Source: CAZAZQ01 sp964489705 (GTDB lineage Bacteria; Zixibacteria; MSB-5A5; GN15; FEB-12). From it: a DNA stretch of 64,000 bases. This document shows, piece after piece, positions 1 to 7,421 of the stretch (its first letter is position 1; every line of letters starts with the position of its first letter). The position numbers were made by a program, and so were the translations under genes. The notes under the pieces are model-generated. The model was not told where the DNA came from. It ran no database searches and was given only the letters and a program-made list of their open reading frames with translations. Location of the stretch: contig CAZAZQ010000009.1 in NCBI GenBank assembly GCA_964489705.1, positions 1 through 64,000 on the forward strand, read 5' to 3'.

Positions 1-36
1 TCAGTAAGCTGACGTAAAGAAGAGTGGAAATCACCA

Positions 37-70
37 AAAGCCGGAAGCGGAATGCCTTCCGGCTTTTTTT
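37..70 (+). terminator. Rho-independent terminator
   Basis: A hairpin with arms AAGCCGGAAG and CTTCCGGCTT encloses a short loop and is followed by a run of eight T residues. It would end a plus-strand transcript that enters from outside the window. The rest of 71-288 shows no gene or recognisable element. Confidence 0.85.
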
Positions 71-288
71 TCTCAAAAAAGCTGACTCTCCGTGATATGA
101 GTGCCACGGTGCGGGAAGAGTCGTTCCCTCAACCTCTGTTGACTATGGGGCAACCCCAAACAGTACCACAATCTCATTAACAGTAAATGGGCAAAGAGTA
201 TACGGTTATTTAGGATGAGCCTGAGGCTCCGTTGGGTTTCACGTTGTTTTGCGCTCTAAAAATTATTCTTCGAAAACACAAAATTCTC

Positions 289-317
289 TTGACGGCTTCA
301 GTTCAGTGATGTATATA
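289..317 (+). promoter_or_regulatory. Sigma-70-type promoter of the porin gene
   Basis: A -35 box TTGACG at 289-294 and a -10 box TATATA at 312-317 are separated by exactly 17 bases. The start codon of the porin-like gene lies about 40 bases downstream. The palindrome at 319-339 sits over the expected transcription start. Confidence 0.7.
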
Positions 318-318
318 G

Positions 319-339
319 AAATGAAATTGAATTTCATTT
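319..339. promoter_or_regulatory. Perfect 10-1-10 palindrome, Fur-box-like operator
   Basis: The arms AAATGAAATT (319-328) and AATTTCATTT (330-339) are perfect reverse complements around a central G. The core TGAAATT-G-AATTTCA has the 7-1-7 layout of Fur-family operators, whose consensus core is TGATAAT-N-ATTATCA. It lies directly after the -10 box, where a bound repressor would block transcription. Fur binding is inferred; other palindrome-binding repressors are possible. Confidence 0.6.
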
Positions 340-357
340 TCATTTAGCGGTGTGTTA

Positions 358-1347
358 ATGAAAATAAAAACAACTGCTTTGGTACTCTTGACTTGGCTCG
401 CAGTCTCCTTTTCCCTTGTATTGCCTGCTGCCGGTTCATCCGCCGCTGGCAGCTCGGAAAAACTTCACTCTCCCGTCATCAGCGGCTTTGGCGACGTGCT
501 GATGAGCATCCGAGAAAACGACTCCGGTGACGTGTTCTCCTTGGGGCAAGTTGAGATTGATATTGAGGAAAATATCACCCCCAACGTTCATGCTTGTATT
601 GCTGTTGCAAACAACGGGGAAACCGTCGAGATAAGTACCATGGCGATCGAGTGGACTGTCTGGCAATCGATTACCGATGAGTCTCACGATTTCCCCTGGT
701 TGACGCGCCTTATCCTTGGCGGCGGGAAGTATGACATTCCCTTTGGGATAGACTGGAAAGAATACGCCTCGGTAGACCGGAAGGTAGTTTCGATGCCGTT
801 GGTGGTGGAGCATACCCATAGCGGCTGGAACGACTACGGAGCCTACCTCTCTATTCAGGCAGAATGGGGCGAGCTGACCCTTTTTAGTGCCGACGGCACT
901 TGTTGCGAAGAAGAAGGGGAGGAGGAAGGCGGTAGGAAAATCGCTGTCGGGGGAAGGCTGGGATGGCATCCCGTGGAGGGTATGGAGGTTGGTTGTTCTC
1001 TGGCGTCGGAGCACTGCTGCATTCACGGGGAAATTGCCTTGAAAGGGCTGGATTTTCAATATCTGAGTGAGCGTCTCGTGGTGAAAGGCGAGTACATTTC
1101 CCGCTGTGTTCGAACCGACTATGACGTGCAAAGCGGCACGGGCTTTTACCTTGGAGGAATGTATCGGTGGGGGAAATGGTTTGTCGTCGAGCGGTATGAT
1201 TCATTCGACGAAGGAACGACTGCCTCTCGCTTGAGCTGTGGGCTGGGAAGGGAAATCGGCGAGGGATTGGAGGGACGCTTTGAGTATCAACTGAATATCA
1301 AGAATGTCCCGCAGGTCGCTTACCTTCAAGTGGTCATGTCATTTTGA
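358..1347 (+). CDS. Outer-membrane porin-like protein
   Basis: The protein (329 residues from ATG 358; a GTG at 352 is an alternative) starts with a hydrophobic signal peptide ending near an Ala/Ser-rich stretch. The remainder alternates short amphipathic strands and turns, as in outer-membrane beta-barrels, and ends in a terminal Phe, the usual barrel-assembly signal. A GGKYDIPFG segment near residue 125 resembles the G-x-PFG stretch of phosphate- and siderophore-type porins such as the LbtU family. A CCEEEGEEEGG acidic patch lies in a probable loop. The palindrome over its promoter suggests metal control, which would fit an iron-related porin. The substrate cannot be read from sequence. The gene stands alone: the next plus-strand gene is about 4 kb away, and 1348-1437 holds nothing recognisable. 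Confidence 0.6.
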   Translation: MKIKTTALVLLTWLAVSFSLVLPAAGSSAAGSSEKLHSPVISGFGDVLMSIRENDSGDVFSLGQVEIDIEENITPNVHACIAVANNGETVEISTMAIEWTVWQSITDESHDFPWLTRLILGGGKYDIPFGIDWKEYASVDRKVVSMPLVVEHTHSGWNDYGAYLSIQAEWGELTLFSADGTCCEEEGEEEGGRKIAVGGRLGWHPVEGMEVGCSLASEHCCIHGEIALKGLDFQYLSERLVVKGEYISRCVRTDYDVQSGTGFYLGGMYRWGKWFVVERYDSFDEGTTASRLSCGLGREIGEGLEGRFEYQLNIKNVPQVAYLQVVMSF

Positions 1348-1437
1348 GAGATGGGCTCGTCAATGGAAGTATCTGCTCTTTCTTGTCAGCCGGTGTTTAC
1401 TCGGTAGATGCTTTGATGAGGAAATACCACAAAAAAA

Positions 1438-1509
1438 TGAGGGTGGATGGGATCGAACCATCGACACCCTGCTTAAAAGGCAGGTGCTCTACCACTGAGC
1501 TACACCCCC
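1438..1509 (-). tRNA. tRNA-Lys (UUU anticodon)
   Basis: The minus strand folds as a complete 72-nucleotide cloverleaf. It has a 7-bp acceptor (GGGGGTG with CACCCTC, one G-U pair), D-stem GCTC/GAGC, anticodon stem CCTGC/GCAGG with loop CTTTTAA, and T-arm GATGG-TTCGATC-CCATC. The anticodon TTT reads lysine codons. The discriminator is A. CCA is not encoded. A run of seven T residues follows directly and may act as a terminator. Confidence 0.97.
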
Positions 1510-1540
1510 ATTCTCCGCCATATCAGCGGTTCTATCACCC

Positions 1541-1568
1541 AAAATAGGGTTCTTTGTATTGTTGTCAA
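1541..1568 (-). promoter_or_regulatory. Promoter of tRNA-Lys
   Basis: Read on the minus strand, TTGACA (1568-1563) and TATTTT (1546-1541) are separated by 16 bases, about 32 bases before the tRNA 5' end. The -35 box is a perfect match and the -10 box matches four of six positions. Confidence 0.55.
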
Positions 1569-1664
1569 ACGGTTTTTCGGCTTATTGGAAAAATCCTTAC
1601 CCTCATGTTGTCCGAGCGAAATGCTGGTGAGTCTCTCCGACTGGGTCGCTTGAGATTCAAACAT

Positions 1665-1700
1665 AAAAAAAGGTCATGCGCCGATTTCCGACGCATGACC
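1665..1700 (-). terminator. Terminator after the FadL-like gene
   Basis: On the minus strand a stem GGTCATGCG / CGCATGACC with an 11-base loop is followed by seven T residues. It lies about 40 bases after the stop of the outer-membrane transport gene and would end the cytochrome-barrel transcript. Confidence 0.85.
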
Positions 1701-1742
1701 CGCGGAGGGAAGAGTTCCCTTCAATGAAGCTGTGTAGTTTCC

Positions 1743-3029
1743 TTAAAACCCGAAACCGAGGGCGAACTCCCATTGGTTCATTTTCAATTCGATGGTCTGC
1801 TGGTTCGGCACTTCCATCGGGTTCGGACCGCTGACCGAGTTGGTAAAAGCATGAGTCACGGCAAAGCTCAGCTCTTTGTTGCCGCACATCTGCCGAGAAA
1901 AGCCGAAGCTCAAGTGTTGTTCGATGACACCCGGAGCGAGAATATTGAACATCATTTCGCTGTCGGGGATCGGCTGCTTCCCGTAGGAATATCCGGCGCG
2001 CAACGGCAGTTCGGGAATGCCGTGCCATTCGATGCCGAACTTGTAGGTGGTCATATCTTGCCAGCCGAACCCGGCGCCGTTGTCACTGCCCAGCAAGATG
2101 CCGTTTTGAAAGTCAGCCGGGTCCATCGGGTTAGCGATGGCTTTGATTTCGCTGTATTTGATGTACTGCACATCCGCCAGCAAGACCCACTTGGCGGTGG
2201 GCAGCACGGCGATCCCAGCCGTGAAGTTGGAGGGAATATCAAAATCTCCCTGCTCGGCAAACAAACCGGCGTAGTTACTGAACTCGCTCATGTAAATTTT
2301 GGTTTGATACGCAGCTCCCACCCGTACATGGGAGCCGAAGCGTCCCAGGTAGCCGAATCGCGCACCGAAGCCGGTCGAGTTGTCATGGCTGTTGTCGGTC
2401 AATTTGGTGGGATCGGTGGAAAAGCCGCCGAAGGCTTGCAGTCCTTTGGCTTCAAAACGCTGGTAGGCAAAGATGCCGGTGATACCGAAAGCCTGTGTCC
2501 CGGCAACTTCTTTCGCAAAGGTCAGCCCCACGAACAACTGTGACAAATCGACGCCGGTCGGGGAGGTGACGGTAGCCATCGGACTGTCGAAAACTTTCGT
2601 ATCGTAGTTGGTGTTCATACCGCCGTTGCCGAAAATGGAAACGCCGAAGGAACTGGTCGGGTTCAGCATCCAGTTGGCACCGAGCGCGGGGACGAGAAAC
2701 AGCTTGGAGCCGCTTTCCACGGTGCCCGGCGTGAGGGGGAAGGTGCCTGCCATGCCCGACGGATTGCCGGTGACGGTGAACTCGCGATTGGGGTTGAACA
2801 GGGCAAGCTGAATATCGTACTGAGAGCCGACCCAGACCATCCCGGCAGGGTTGTTCGCCGCCATAAGGGAGTTGTCCGGCCAGGCAACACCAACGCCCGC
2901 CAGCCCTTTCGACGGGACGCTGTAGCCGTGGCTGAAGTACCCGTTGGTTGCCATGACACCGCTCGCCAGAAATACCAGCGTGAGCACCATTCCGACCAAA
3001 CGGACAGGTATCATTTTTTGAAAGTTCAT
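1743..3029 (-). CDS. FadL/OMPP1/TodX-family outer-membrane transport protein
   Basis: The 428-residue protein has a cleavable signal peptide (about residues 1-27, ending VMA-TNG). The mature start, NGYFSHGYSVPSKGLAGVGV followed by AANNPAGM, is the hallmark of the OMPP1/FadL/TodX family, where this segment forms the hatch domain inside a 14-strand barrel. The C-terminus ends in the barrel signal ALGFGF. The family moves hydrophobic molecules such as long-chain fatty acids or aromatics across the outer membrane; the substrate here is unknown. It follows the octahaem cytochrome gene by only 25 bases on the same strand, so the two are probably co-transcribed. That pairing is unusual for a simple fatty-acid porin. 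Confidence 0.88.
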   Translation of the reverse strand: MNFQKMIPVRLVGMVLTLVFLASGVMATNGYFSHGYSVPSKGLAGVGVAWPDNSLMAANNPAGMVWVGSQYDIQLALFNPNREFTVTGNPSGMAGTFPLTPGTVESGSKLFLVPALGANWMLNPTSSFGVSIFGNGGMNTNYDTKVFDSPMATVTSPTGVDLSQLFVGLTFAKEVAGTQAFGITGIFAYQRFEAKGLQAFGGFSTDPTKLTDNSHDNSTGFGARFGYLGRFGSHVRVGAAYQTKIYMSEFSNYAGLFAEQGDFDIPSNFTAGIAVLPTAKWVLLADVQYIKYSEIKAIANPMDPADFQNGILLGSDNGAGFGWQDMTTYKFGIEWHGIPELPLRAGYSYGKQPIPDSEMMFNILAPGVIEQHLSFGFSRQMCGNKELSFAVTHAFTNSVSGPNPMEVPNQQTIELKMNQWEFALGFGF

Positions 3030-3054
3030 GTTCGTCTCCTTATCGAGGTATTTC

Positions 3055-4929
3055 TTACATTCTCTCTTCTTGCAGAGCTTCCACTTCTTCGGGAGTGTAA
3101 CCCAGAGCTTTGAAATCCATCACGCCGTTCTTGGAATGACAGTTGTTGCAGGTGAGCGCTCCGTCCTTGCGGATGGCGTGGCTGATTTCCAGCAGCGCAT
3201 CCTGCGGAATCCAGCGAGGTTCCACCCGCTTGATTTTGCTCGCCTCTTTGTAGGCGCAGGTGTTCCAACCGTCGATTTCCATGAACGACATGAACTTGTC
3301 CATCATGTACACGTCGAACATCCACCCGTACATTTTCTTCATCATACCGTGTTTCATTTCCTCGGCGGCCGCTTTGTCGGGATCGCCGGTGGTGTAGTAG
3401 GTCGGGAGGTTGTACGGCAGGTACATACCGCCGAACGGTCCCATATTCTGCAGGTCGATGTGCTGTTTGCCGTTGAACAGCTTCATCGCGTAGATTTTGG
3501 ACGGTTTCCTGTGAGAAATGGGACGCATGACTTTCTCGTACCACCCCTGGTAATCGAAGTCCTTGAACTCGGGCCACACGTGAGTCGGCTGGTAGAAGGA
3601 ATAGAGGTTTTTCCCGTTCGGGTTGTCGCCGATGGGATTCCCCAAGAAAGTAGCGTCGCCGTTCCACCAGGCGTAGATGATTCCTTTGCCCGGCTCGGTT
3701 TCTTTCTTGATGTCGGTGTAGACCCAGATGCCGGGATGCTCTTCATACGTGGGGTCGGCGAAGTCGCGGTAGGTGGCGTTATCCGGATGAAGGCTGGGAA
3801 TGTGACAGGTCTGACAGGCTATCGTTTCGATATGACTGTTGAGGAATTCCGCTTGCTCGCTTCCTTCGTGAGGTTCCTCGCCGTGACAATTGGAGCACGC
3901 CACTTCGACGTCCGGCAGGTCGTTCGCCATCATGGTGGTAGTGTGAGTTCCCTTGGCAATGTAGTGCCCTTCGGTCAGGTGGCAGTCGATGCAGTCGACT
4001 CCCGCCGCGGCATGGACATCCCAACTGGGGCTGTACGGCGTGCCACGCTTGCTGCCGGGATGCTTGATGCGGGGACGTTCATGCCCCGCGTTGATAAGAC
4101 TCTGGAAGTACGAAGAGTCCGCTTCGTCGACGTAAATGTCTCCGCCGAAGTTGTGTTGATGGCAGCGCAGGCAGTTTTGCGCCGTCGGGCGGGTCACCGA
4201 GAGAGCCGCTTTCATAGAGCGGTCTTGGTCCCAGTACCATCTCCCTTTGTCGTCTTGCACCACTTGCTTGCGGTTCATATCGTAGGCGACGGCGTGGCAA
4301 ATGAGGCAGTCGATGGCGTCTTTTTCGTACTGCTTGGTGTGATAGCCCGGCATGACCTCGCCCAGCGGAGCCGCCGGTTGACCGCCGATGTGACATTGTC
4401 CGCAGCCTTCGGAAAGGGTATCGCCGTTTTTCAAAATGACCGGCGCCGCCCACGCGGTCATAGCAAAAGAACCCGGCTTGGGACAAGGACGGTTGATTTT
4501 GCCCATTTTGAAATTGTCCGCCAACTTGCCGTTGAACCCCCAGACGTTGGGATGTTTCGTGGTATAGAAGCGGTAGTGAGCGGATGTCAGGAGGTTCTTC
4601 ATCAAGTCCACCCGCTTCTTCTTACCCGTCTTTATCTCTTCGATTTCGATTTCCTTGTGACACTGCAAGCAGGTTTGCGGTCCTTCATACGAAAGGATAC
4701 CGGCATCGCGAAACCGTTCGATGTGGGGGAAGTCGGTATCGTCGGCGGCGGTCAATTCGTCGGCGATAGCGGCAAACTCTTCGGTCGTCACTCGTTCGAC
4801 GGGAAAGGTCACCTTGGTGGGACGGCTGTCGGAAGGGAGCATTTTATTAATCATCCCCGACCACATGCCGCAACCGGCAAGGGCGGCAATCATCAGTCCT
4901 GCGAGGATTGCTTTGGATGTTTTTTTCAT
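3055..4929 (-). CDS. Octahaem c-type cytochrome lipoprotein, tetrathionate-reductase (OTR)-like
   Basis: Starting at ATG 4929, which has an AGGAG ribosome site just upstream, the protein has 624 residues; a longer ORF start at 4962 is less likely. A signal peptide ends in the lipobox LAGC at Cys20, so it is probably a lipid-anchored cytochrome. Eight CXXCH haem motifs are present: CLQCH, CGQCH, CLICH, CLRCH, CIDCH, CSNCH, CQTCH and CNNCH. The order and spacing, notably NCLRCH followed by GGD and DCIDCH followed by GHYI, resemble octahaem tetrathionate-reductase-family cytochromes. Those proteins reduce tetrathionate, nitrite or hydroxylamine in vitro. The last motif lies near the C-terminus after a long haem-free stretch (about 350 to 590) rich in aromatic residues and Met, which has no counterpart I recognise. 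Family membership is moderately supported; the substrate is unknown. Confidence 0.8.
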   Translation of the reverse strand: MKKTSKAILAGLMIAALAGCGMWSGMINKMLPSDSRPTKVTFPVERVTTEEFAAIADELTAADDTDFPHIERFRDAGILSYEGPQTCLQCHKEIEIEEIKTGKKKRVDLMKNLLTSAHYRFYTTKHPNVWGFNGKLADNFKMGKINRPCPKPGSFAMTAWAAPVILKNGDTLSEGCGQCHIGGQPAAPLGEVMPGYHTKQYEKDAIDCLICHAVAYDMNRKQVVQDDKGRWYWDQDRSMKAALSVTRPTAQNCLRCHQHNFGGDIYVDEADSSYFQSLINAGHERPRIKHPGSKRGTPYSPSWDVHAAAGVDCIDCHLTEGHYIAKGTHTTTMMANDLPDVEVACSNCHGEEPHEGSEQAEFLNSHIETIACQTCHIPSLHPDNATYRDFADPTYEEHPGIWVYTDIKKETEPGKGIIYAWWNGDATFLGNPIGDNPNGKNLYSFYQPTHVWPEFKDFDYQGWYEKVMRPISHRKPSKIYAMKLFNGKQHIDLQNMGPFGGMYLPYNLPTYYTTGDPDKAAAEEMKHGMMKKMYGWMFDVYMMDKFMSFMEIDGWNTCAYKEASKIKRVEPRWIPQDALLEISHAIRKDGALTCNNCHSKNGVMDFKALGYTPEEVEALQEERM

Positions 4930-4986
4930 TGACGTTCTCCTGTTTTTCTCTCTATTTTTCACGCGTGGCTTATGAACTATTTCACA

Positions 4987-5039
4987 TAGTTAGTAAAAAC
5001 TAACTAACGGTTTCATGCTTGTCAGGAAAAATCTGACAA
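4987..5039. promoter_or_regulatory. Two adjacent inverted repeats, candidate operators
   Basis: In the 363-base divergent spacer between the octahaem cytochrome and the metallo-hydrolase there are two palindromes. TAGTTAGT-aaaa-ACTAACTA spans 4987-5006 and TTGTCAG-gaaaaat-CTGACAA spans 5019-5039. Neither is followed by a T run, so they look like protein-binding sites rather than terminators. I could not assign confident promoter boxes here, and the rest of the spacer (to 5292) shows nothing else. Confidence 0.5.
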
Positions 5040-5292
5040 AATGGACATCGTGTATCCTTATCTTGTTAGTTGGTATTAACTTACATCGAAAAAATTTCTT
5101 TTTGGGACGGTTTTTCTCGGAAAAATTGAGAGGAATGTGAAGGTCTTTCTCTTCGCTCCAGTGTATGTTTTCTAAGCCTCATCGGGGGATTACCGGACGG
5201 CGCCATAATATGCCGTTTTCGAGGGTATAAAAGGGAAAGAGGAAGAAATTCGAGTTGACCTTTGAGCAACGACAACCTATTTTCGAGTCGTG

Positions 5293-5934
5293 ATGAAATT
5301 GCAGACGCTCGTGGTCGGACCGTTTGAGGTCAACTGTTACCTGTACTGGGATGAGAGGTCGGCTTCCGGTGTTGTCATTGATCCCGGAGGAGAAGAAAAC
5401 ACCATTGAAAAAGCCGTCGCTGCCGCCGGTTTTCAACCTCGCGCCATTCTCTTGACGCACGGACACGGCGACCATATTGCCGCCGTCGGGGCGTTGAAAG
5501 AACGGTGGAATATCCCGCTTTACGTGGGAAAGGGGGACAAAGAGTTGTTACGGACACCGTCGGAGTTGGTTTCTTCGTTCTACGGTAAGCAGGTCACCGC
5601 CCCGCCGCCGGACAGGCTGCTGTCCGACGAGGAGGTGGTCTCCTTCGGCACATTTTCCTTTCGAGTTTTGGCGACACCGGGGCATACGCCGGGCGGCGTG
5701 TGTTACCTTGACGAACGGGAGGGAATTCTCTTTTGCGGGGATACGCTCTTTTGGGGGTCTATCGGGCGCACCGATTTGCCGGGCGGTTCGTACGAACAGT
5801 TAATCGCTTCCATTACCGATAAAATCCTTACTTTGCCGGACAGTATTGTCTGCTACCCGGGGCACGGACCGAAAACGACGGTGGGCGCCGAGCGAGTGAA
5901 CAATCCTTTTTTGACAGGTGGATATGCCGTTTGA
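5293..5934 (+). CDS. MBL-fold metallo-hydrolase (glyoxalase II-like)
   Basis: The 213-residue protein carries the metallo-beta-lactamase signature THGHGDH at residues 55-61. Further metal ligands are in GHTPGG (near 131), CGDTLFWGSIGRTDLPGG and the C-terminal PGHGP. This size and the GRTDLPGG loop are typical of the single-domain YcbL/glyoxalase II-like hydrolases that cleave thioesters such as S-lactoylglutathione or act on related small substrates. GTG at 5290 is an alternative start. No signal peptide is seen, so it is cytoplasmic. The following PHP gene overlaps its 3' end by 11 bases, suggesting translational coupling. Confidence 0.88.
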   Translation: MKLQTLVVGPFEVNCYLYWDERSASGVVIDPGGEENTIEKAVAAAGFQPRAILLTHGHGDHIAAVGALKERWNIPLYVGKGDKELLRTPSELVSSFYGKQVTAPPPDRLLSDEEVVSFGTFSFRVLATPGHTPGGVCYLDEREGILFCGDTLFWGSIGRTDLPGGSYEQLIASITDKILTLPDSIVCYPGHGPKTTVGAERVNNPFLTGGYAV

Positions 5935-6775
5935 TTTTGACAGTGTCGAGCCGCTGGTGCATCGGGGGTTGGCGGATTATCATGTCCATTGTGATTATTC
6001 GTTCGATGCCGTCGGTTCCATCGACGAGTATTGCGAAGCGGCGCTCCGGCGCGGCTTGGTGGAGATTTGTTTCACCACTCACTACGACACGAACCCGGCG
6101 GTGCCGGAGCGGCACCGCATCATCCGCATCGACGGAAAAAATGTCCCGCTGACGCCGGAACATCTGGAACCGTATGTCGAGGCGGTGAGACGCGCTCATG
6201 AGCGATATTATCCGATGGGGCTCTCCGTCAAGCTCGGCTTGGAGGTCGGCTGGTGGGCGGGGGTGGTGGAAGAAGTCGTCCGATTGAAGGAGCGCTATCC
6301 TTTCGAGCATGTTCTGTGTGGGATTCACGAAGTGGACGACTTGAATATTTGCAGCCCCTCTTTTTCCGGGTTGTTTGCCGATTACTCTCAGGAGAAGTTC
6401 ATCGAGCGTTACTACCGCCTGACGATAGAAGCGGTGCAGAGCGGGCTGTTTGATGCGGTGGCGCATTTGGGGTACTACCTCCGTTTCGGTCAAGCTCATT
6501 TCGGAGAAGGGCTGGCTCAGGCTCACGAGGCATATCTTGACGAATTGTTTGCCGCTTTGAAAACGACCGATACCGGTCTGGAAATAAATACTTCCGCCAT
6601 CAGGCACGGCTTTTACGAGTATTACCCTATGATGGGTATCGTCAACGCCGCCAAAAAGGAAGGGGTACGGGTGCGCTTTTTGGGTTCCGACGCTCACCGT
6701 CCCGAGCAGGTGGGGTTCGACTTCGATGCCGCCATGGCGCTTATCCCGAATATTATTTTGTCCCGCGATGACTAA
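5924..6775 (+). CDS. PHP-domain phosphatase, histidinol-phosphatase-like
   Basis: The 283-residue protein (ATG 5924; GTG 5918 possible) has PHP-domain metal motifs: DYHVHCDYS near the N-terminus, a TTHYD segment, a glutamate in GLEVGWW, GIHEVDD, AHLGYYLR and the C-terminal GSDAHRPEQVG. This pattern matches the HisJ-type histidinol-phosphate phosphatases of the PHP superfamily. No other his biosynthesis genes are visible in the window, so the substrate could be another phosphate ester. It overlaps the upstream hydrolase by 11 bases and the downstream glycosylase by 8, so the three genes probably form one operon. Confidence 0.8.
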   Translation: MPFDFDSVEPLVHRGLADYHVHCDYSFDAVGSIDEYCEAALRRGLVEICFTTHYDTNPAVPERHRIIRIDGKNVPLTPEHLEPYVEAVRRAHERYYPMGLSVKLGLEVGWWAGVVEEVVRLKERYPFEHVLCGIHEVDDLNICSPSFSGLFADYSQEKFIERYYRLTIEAVQSGLFDAVAHLGYYLRFGQAHFGEGLAQAHEAYLDELFAALKTTDTGLEINTSAIRHGFYEYYPMMGIVNAAKKEGVRVRFLGSDAHRPEQVGFDFDAAMALIPNIILSRDD

Positions 6776-7391
6776 GAAAACACTTGAGAAAAACGACTCG
6801 GTCGTCCGCACCGGCAGAAAACTGCCGCGTTCGTTCTACGAGCGTCCGACGTTGGAAGTGGCGCCGGAAATCCTCGGGAAATATCTTGTTCACCGAACTC
6901 CCGAAGGAACGACGGTGGCAAAGATTGTCGAGGTGGAAGCGTATATCGGTCAGGATGACCCGGCGTGTCATGCGGCGCGGGGAAAAACGCCGCGGAACGC
7001 CGTCATGTTCGGACCGCCGGGAGTGGCGTATATTTACTTTATTTACGGGATGTACTACTGCTTGAACTTTGTCACCGAACGGGAGGGTTTCCCGGCGGCG
7101 GTTTTGATTCGAGCGGCGGAGCCGGTGGCAGGGGTGGATATCATGCGGGCTCGGTATCCCGGGAAAAAAGACCACGAATTGCTCAGCGGACCCGGCCGGT
7201 TGTGCCGTGCTCTCGGTTTGACGAGAGCCCAGAACGGTCTTGATTTGACCGGTGAGAAGTTGTATCTTGAAGATTATGCAATTGTGGTGTCGAACATTGG
7301 CTCCTCACCGCGGGTCGGAATCAAGGTGGGTGCGAAACGCCATTGGCGTTTTTACGACAAAGATTCCCGCGCCGTATCCAAACCCCGGTGA
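6768..7391 (+). CDS. mpg: DNA-3-methyladenine glycosylase (AAG/MPG family)
   Basis: From ATG 6768 (8-base overlap with the PHP gene) the protein has 207 residues, the usual size of bacterial AAG-family glycosylases. Recognisable blocks are FYERPTLEVAPEILGKYLV, IVEVEAYIGQDDPACHAARGKTPRN with the catalytic-region Glu, GPPGVAYIYFIYGMYYCLN, AVLIRAAEP and LLSGPGRLCRALGLT. The enzyme removes alkylated purines such as 3-methyladenine and hypoxanthine in base-excision repair. The longer ORF start at 6726 would overlap far into the upstream gene and is unlikely. Confidence 0.93.
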   Translation: MTKKTLEKNDSVVRTGRKLPRSFYERPTLEVAPEILGKYLVHRTPEGTTVAKIVEVEAYIGQDDPACHAARGKTPRNAVMFGPPGVAYIYFIYGMYYCLNFVTEREGFPAAVLIRAAEPVAGVDIMRARYPGKKDHELLSGPGRLCRALGLTRAQNGLDLTGEKLYLEDYAIVVSNIGSSPRVGIKVGAKRHWRFYDKDSRAVSKPR

Positions 7392-7421
7392 GCATAACCC
7401 CCAGCAGAAGGATTGAAAAAG

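Noticed and set aside
3028..4932. A 634-codon open frame on the plus strand opposite the octahaem cytochrome
   Set aside because: It has no domain pattern, is composed of low-complexity Val/Arg/His-rich sequence, and is the mirror of a gene with eight haem motifs and a good ribosome site. It is a shadow of codon bias.
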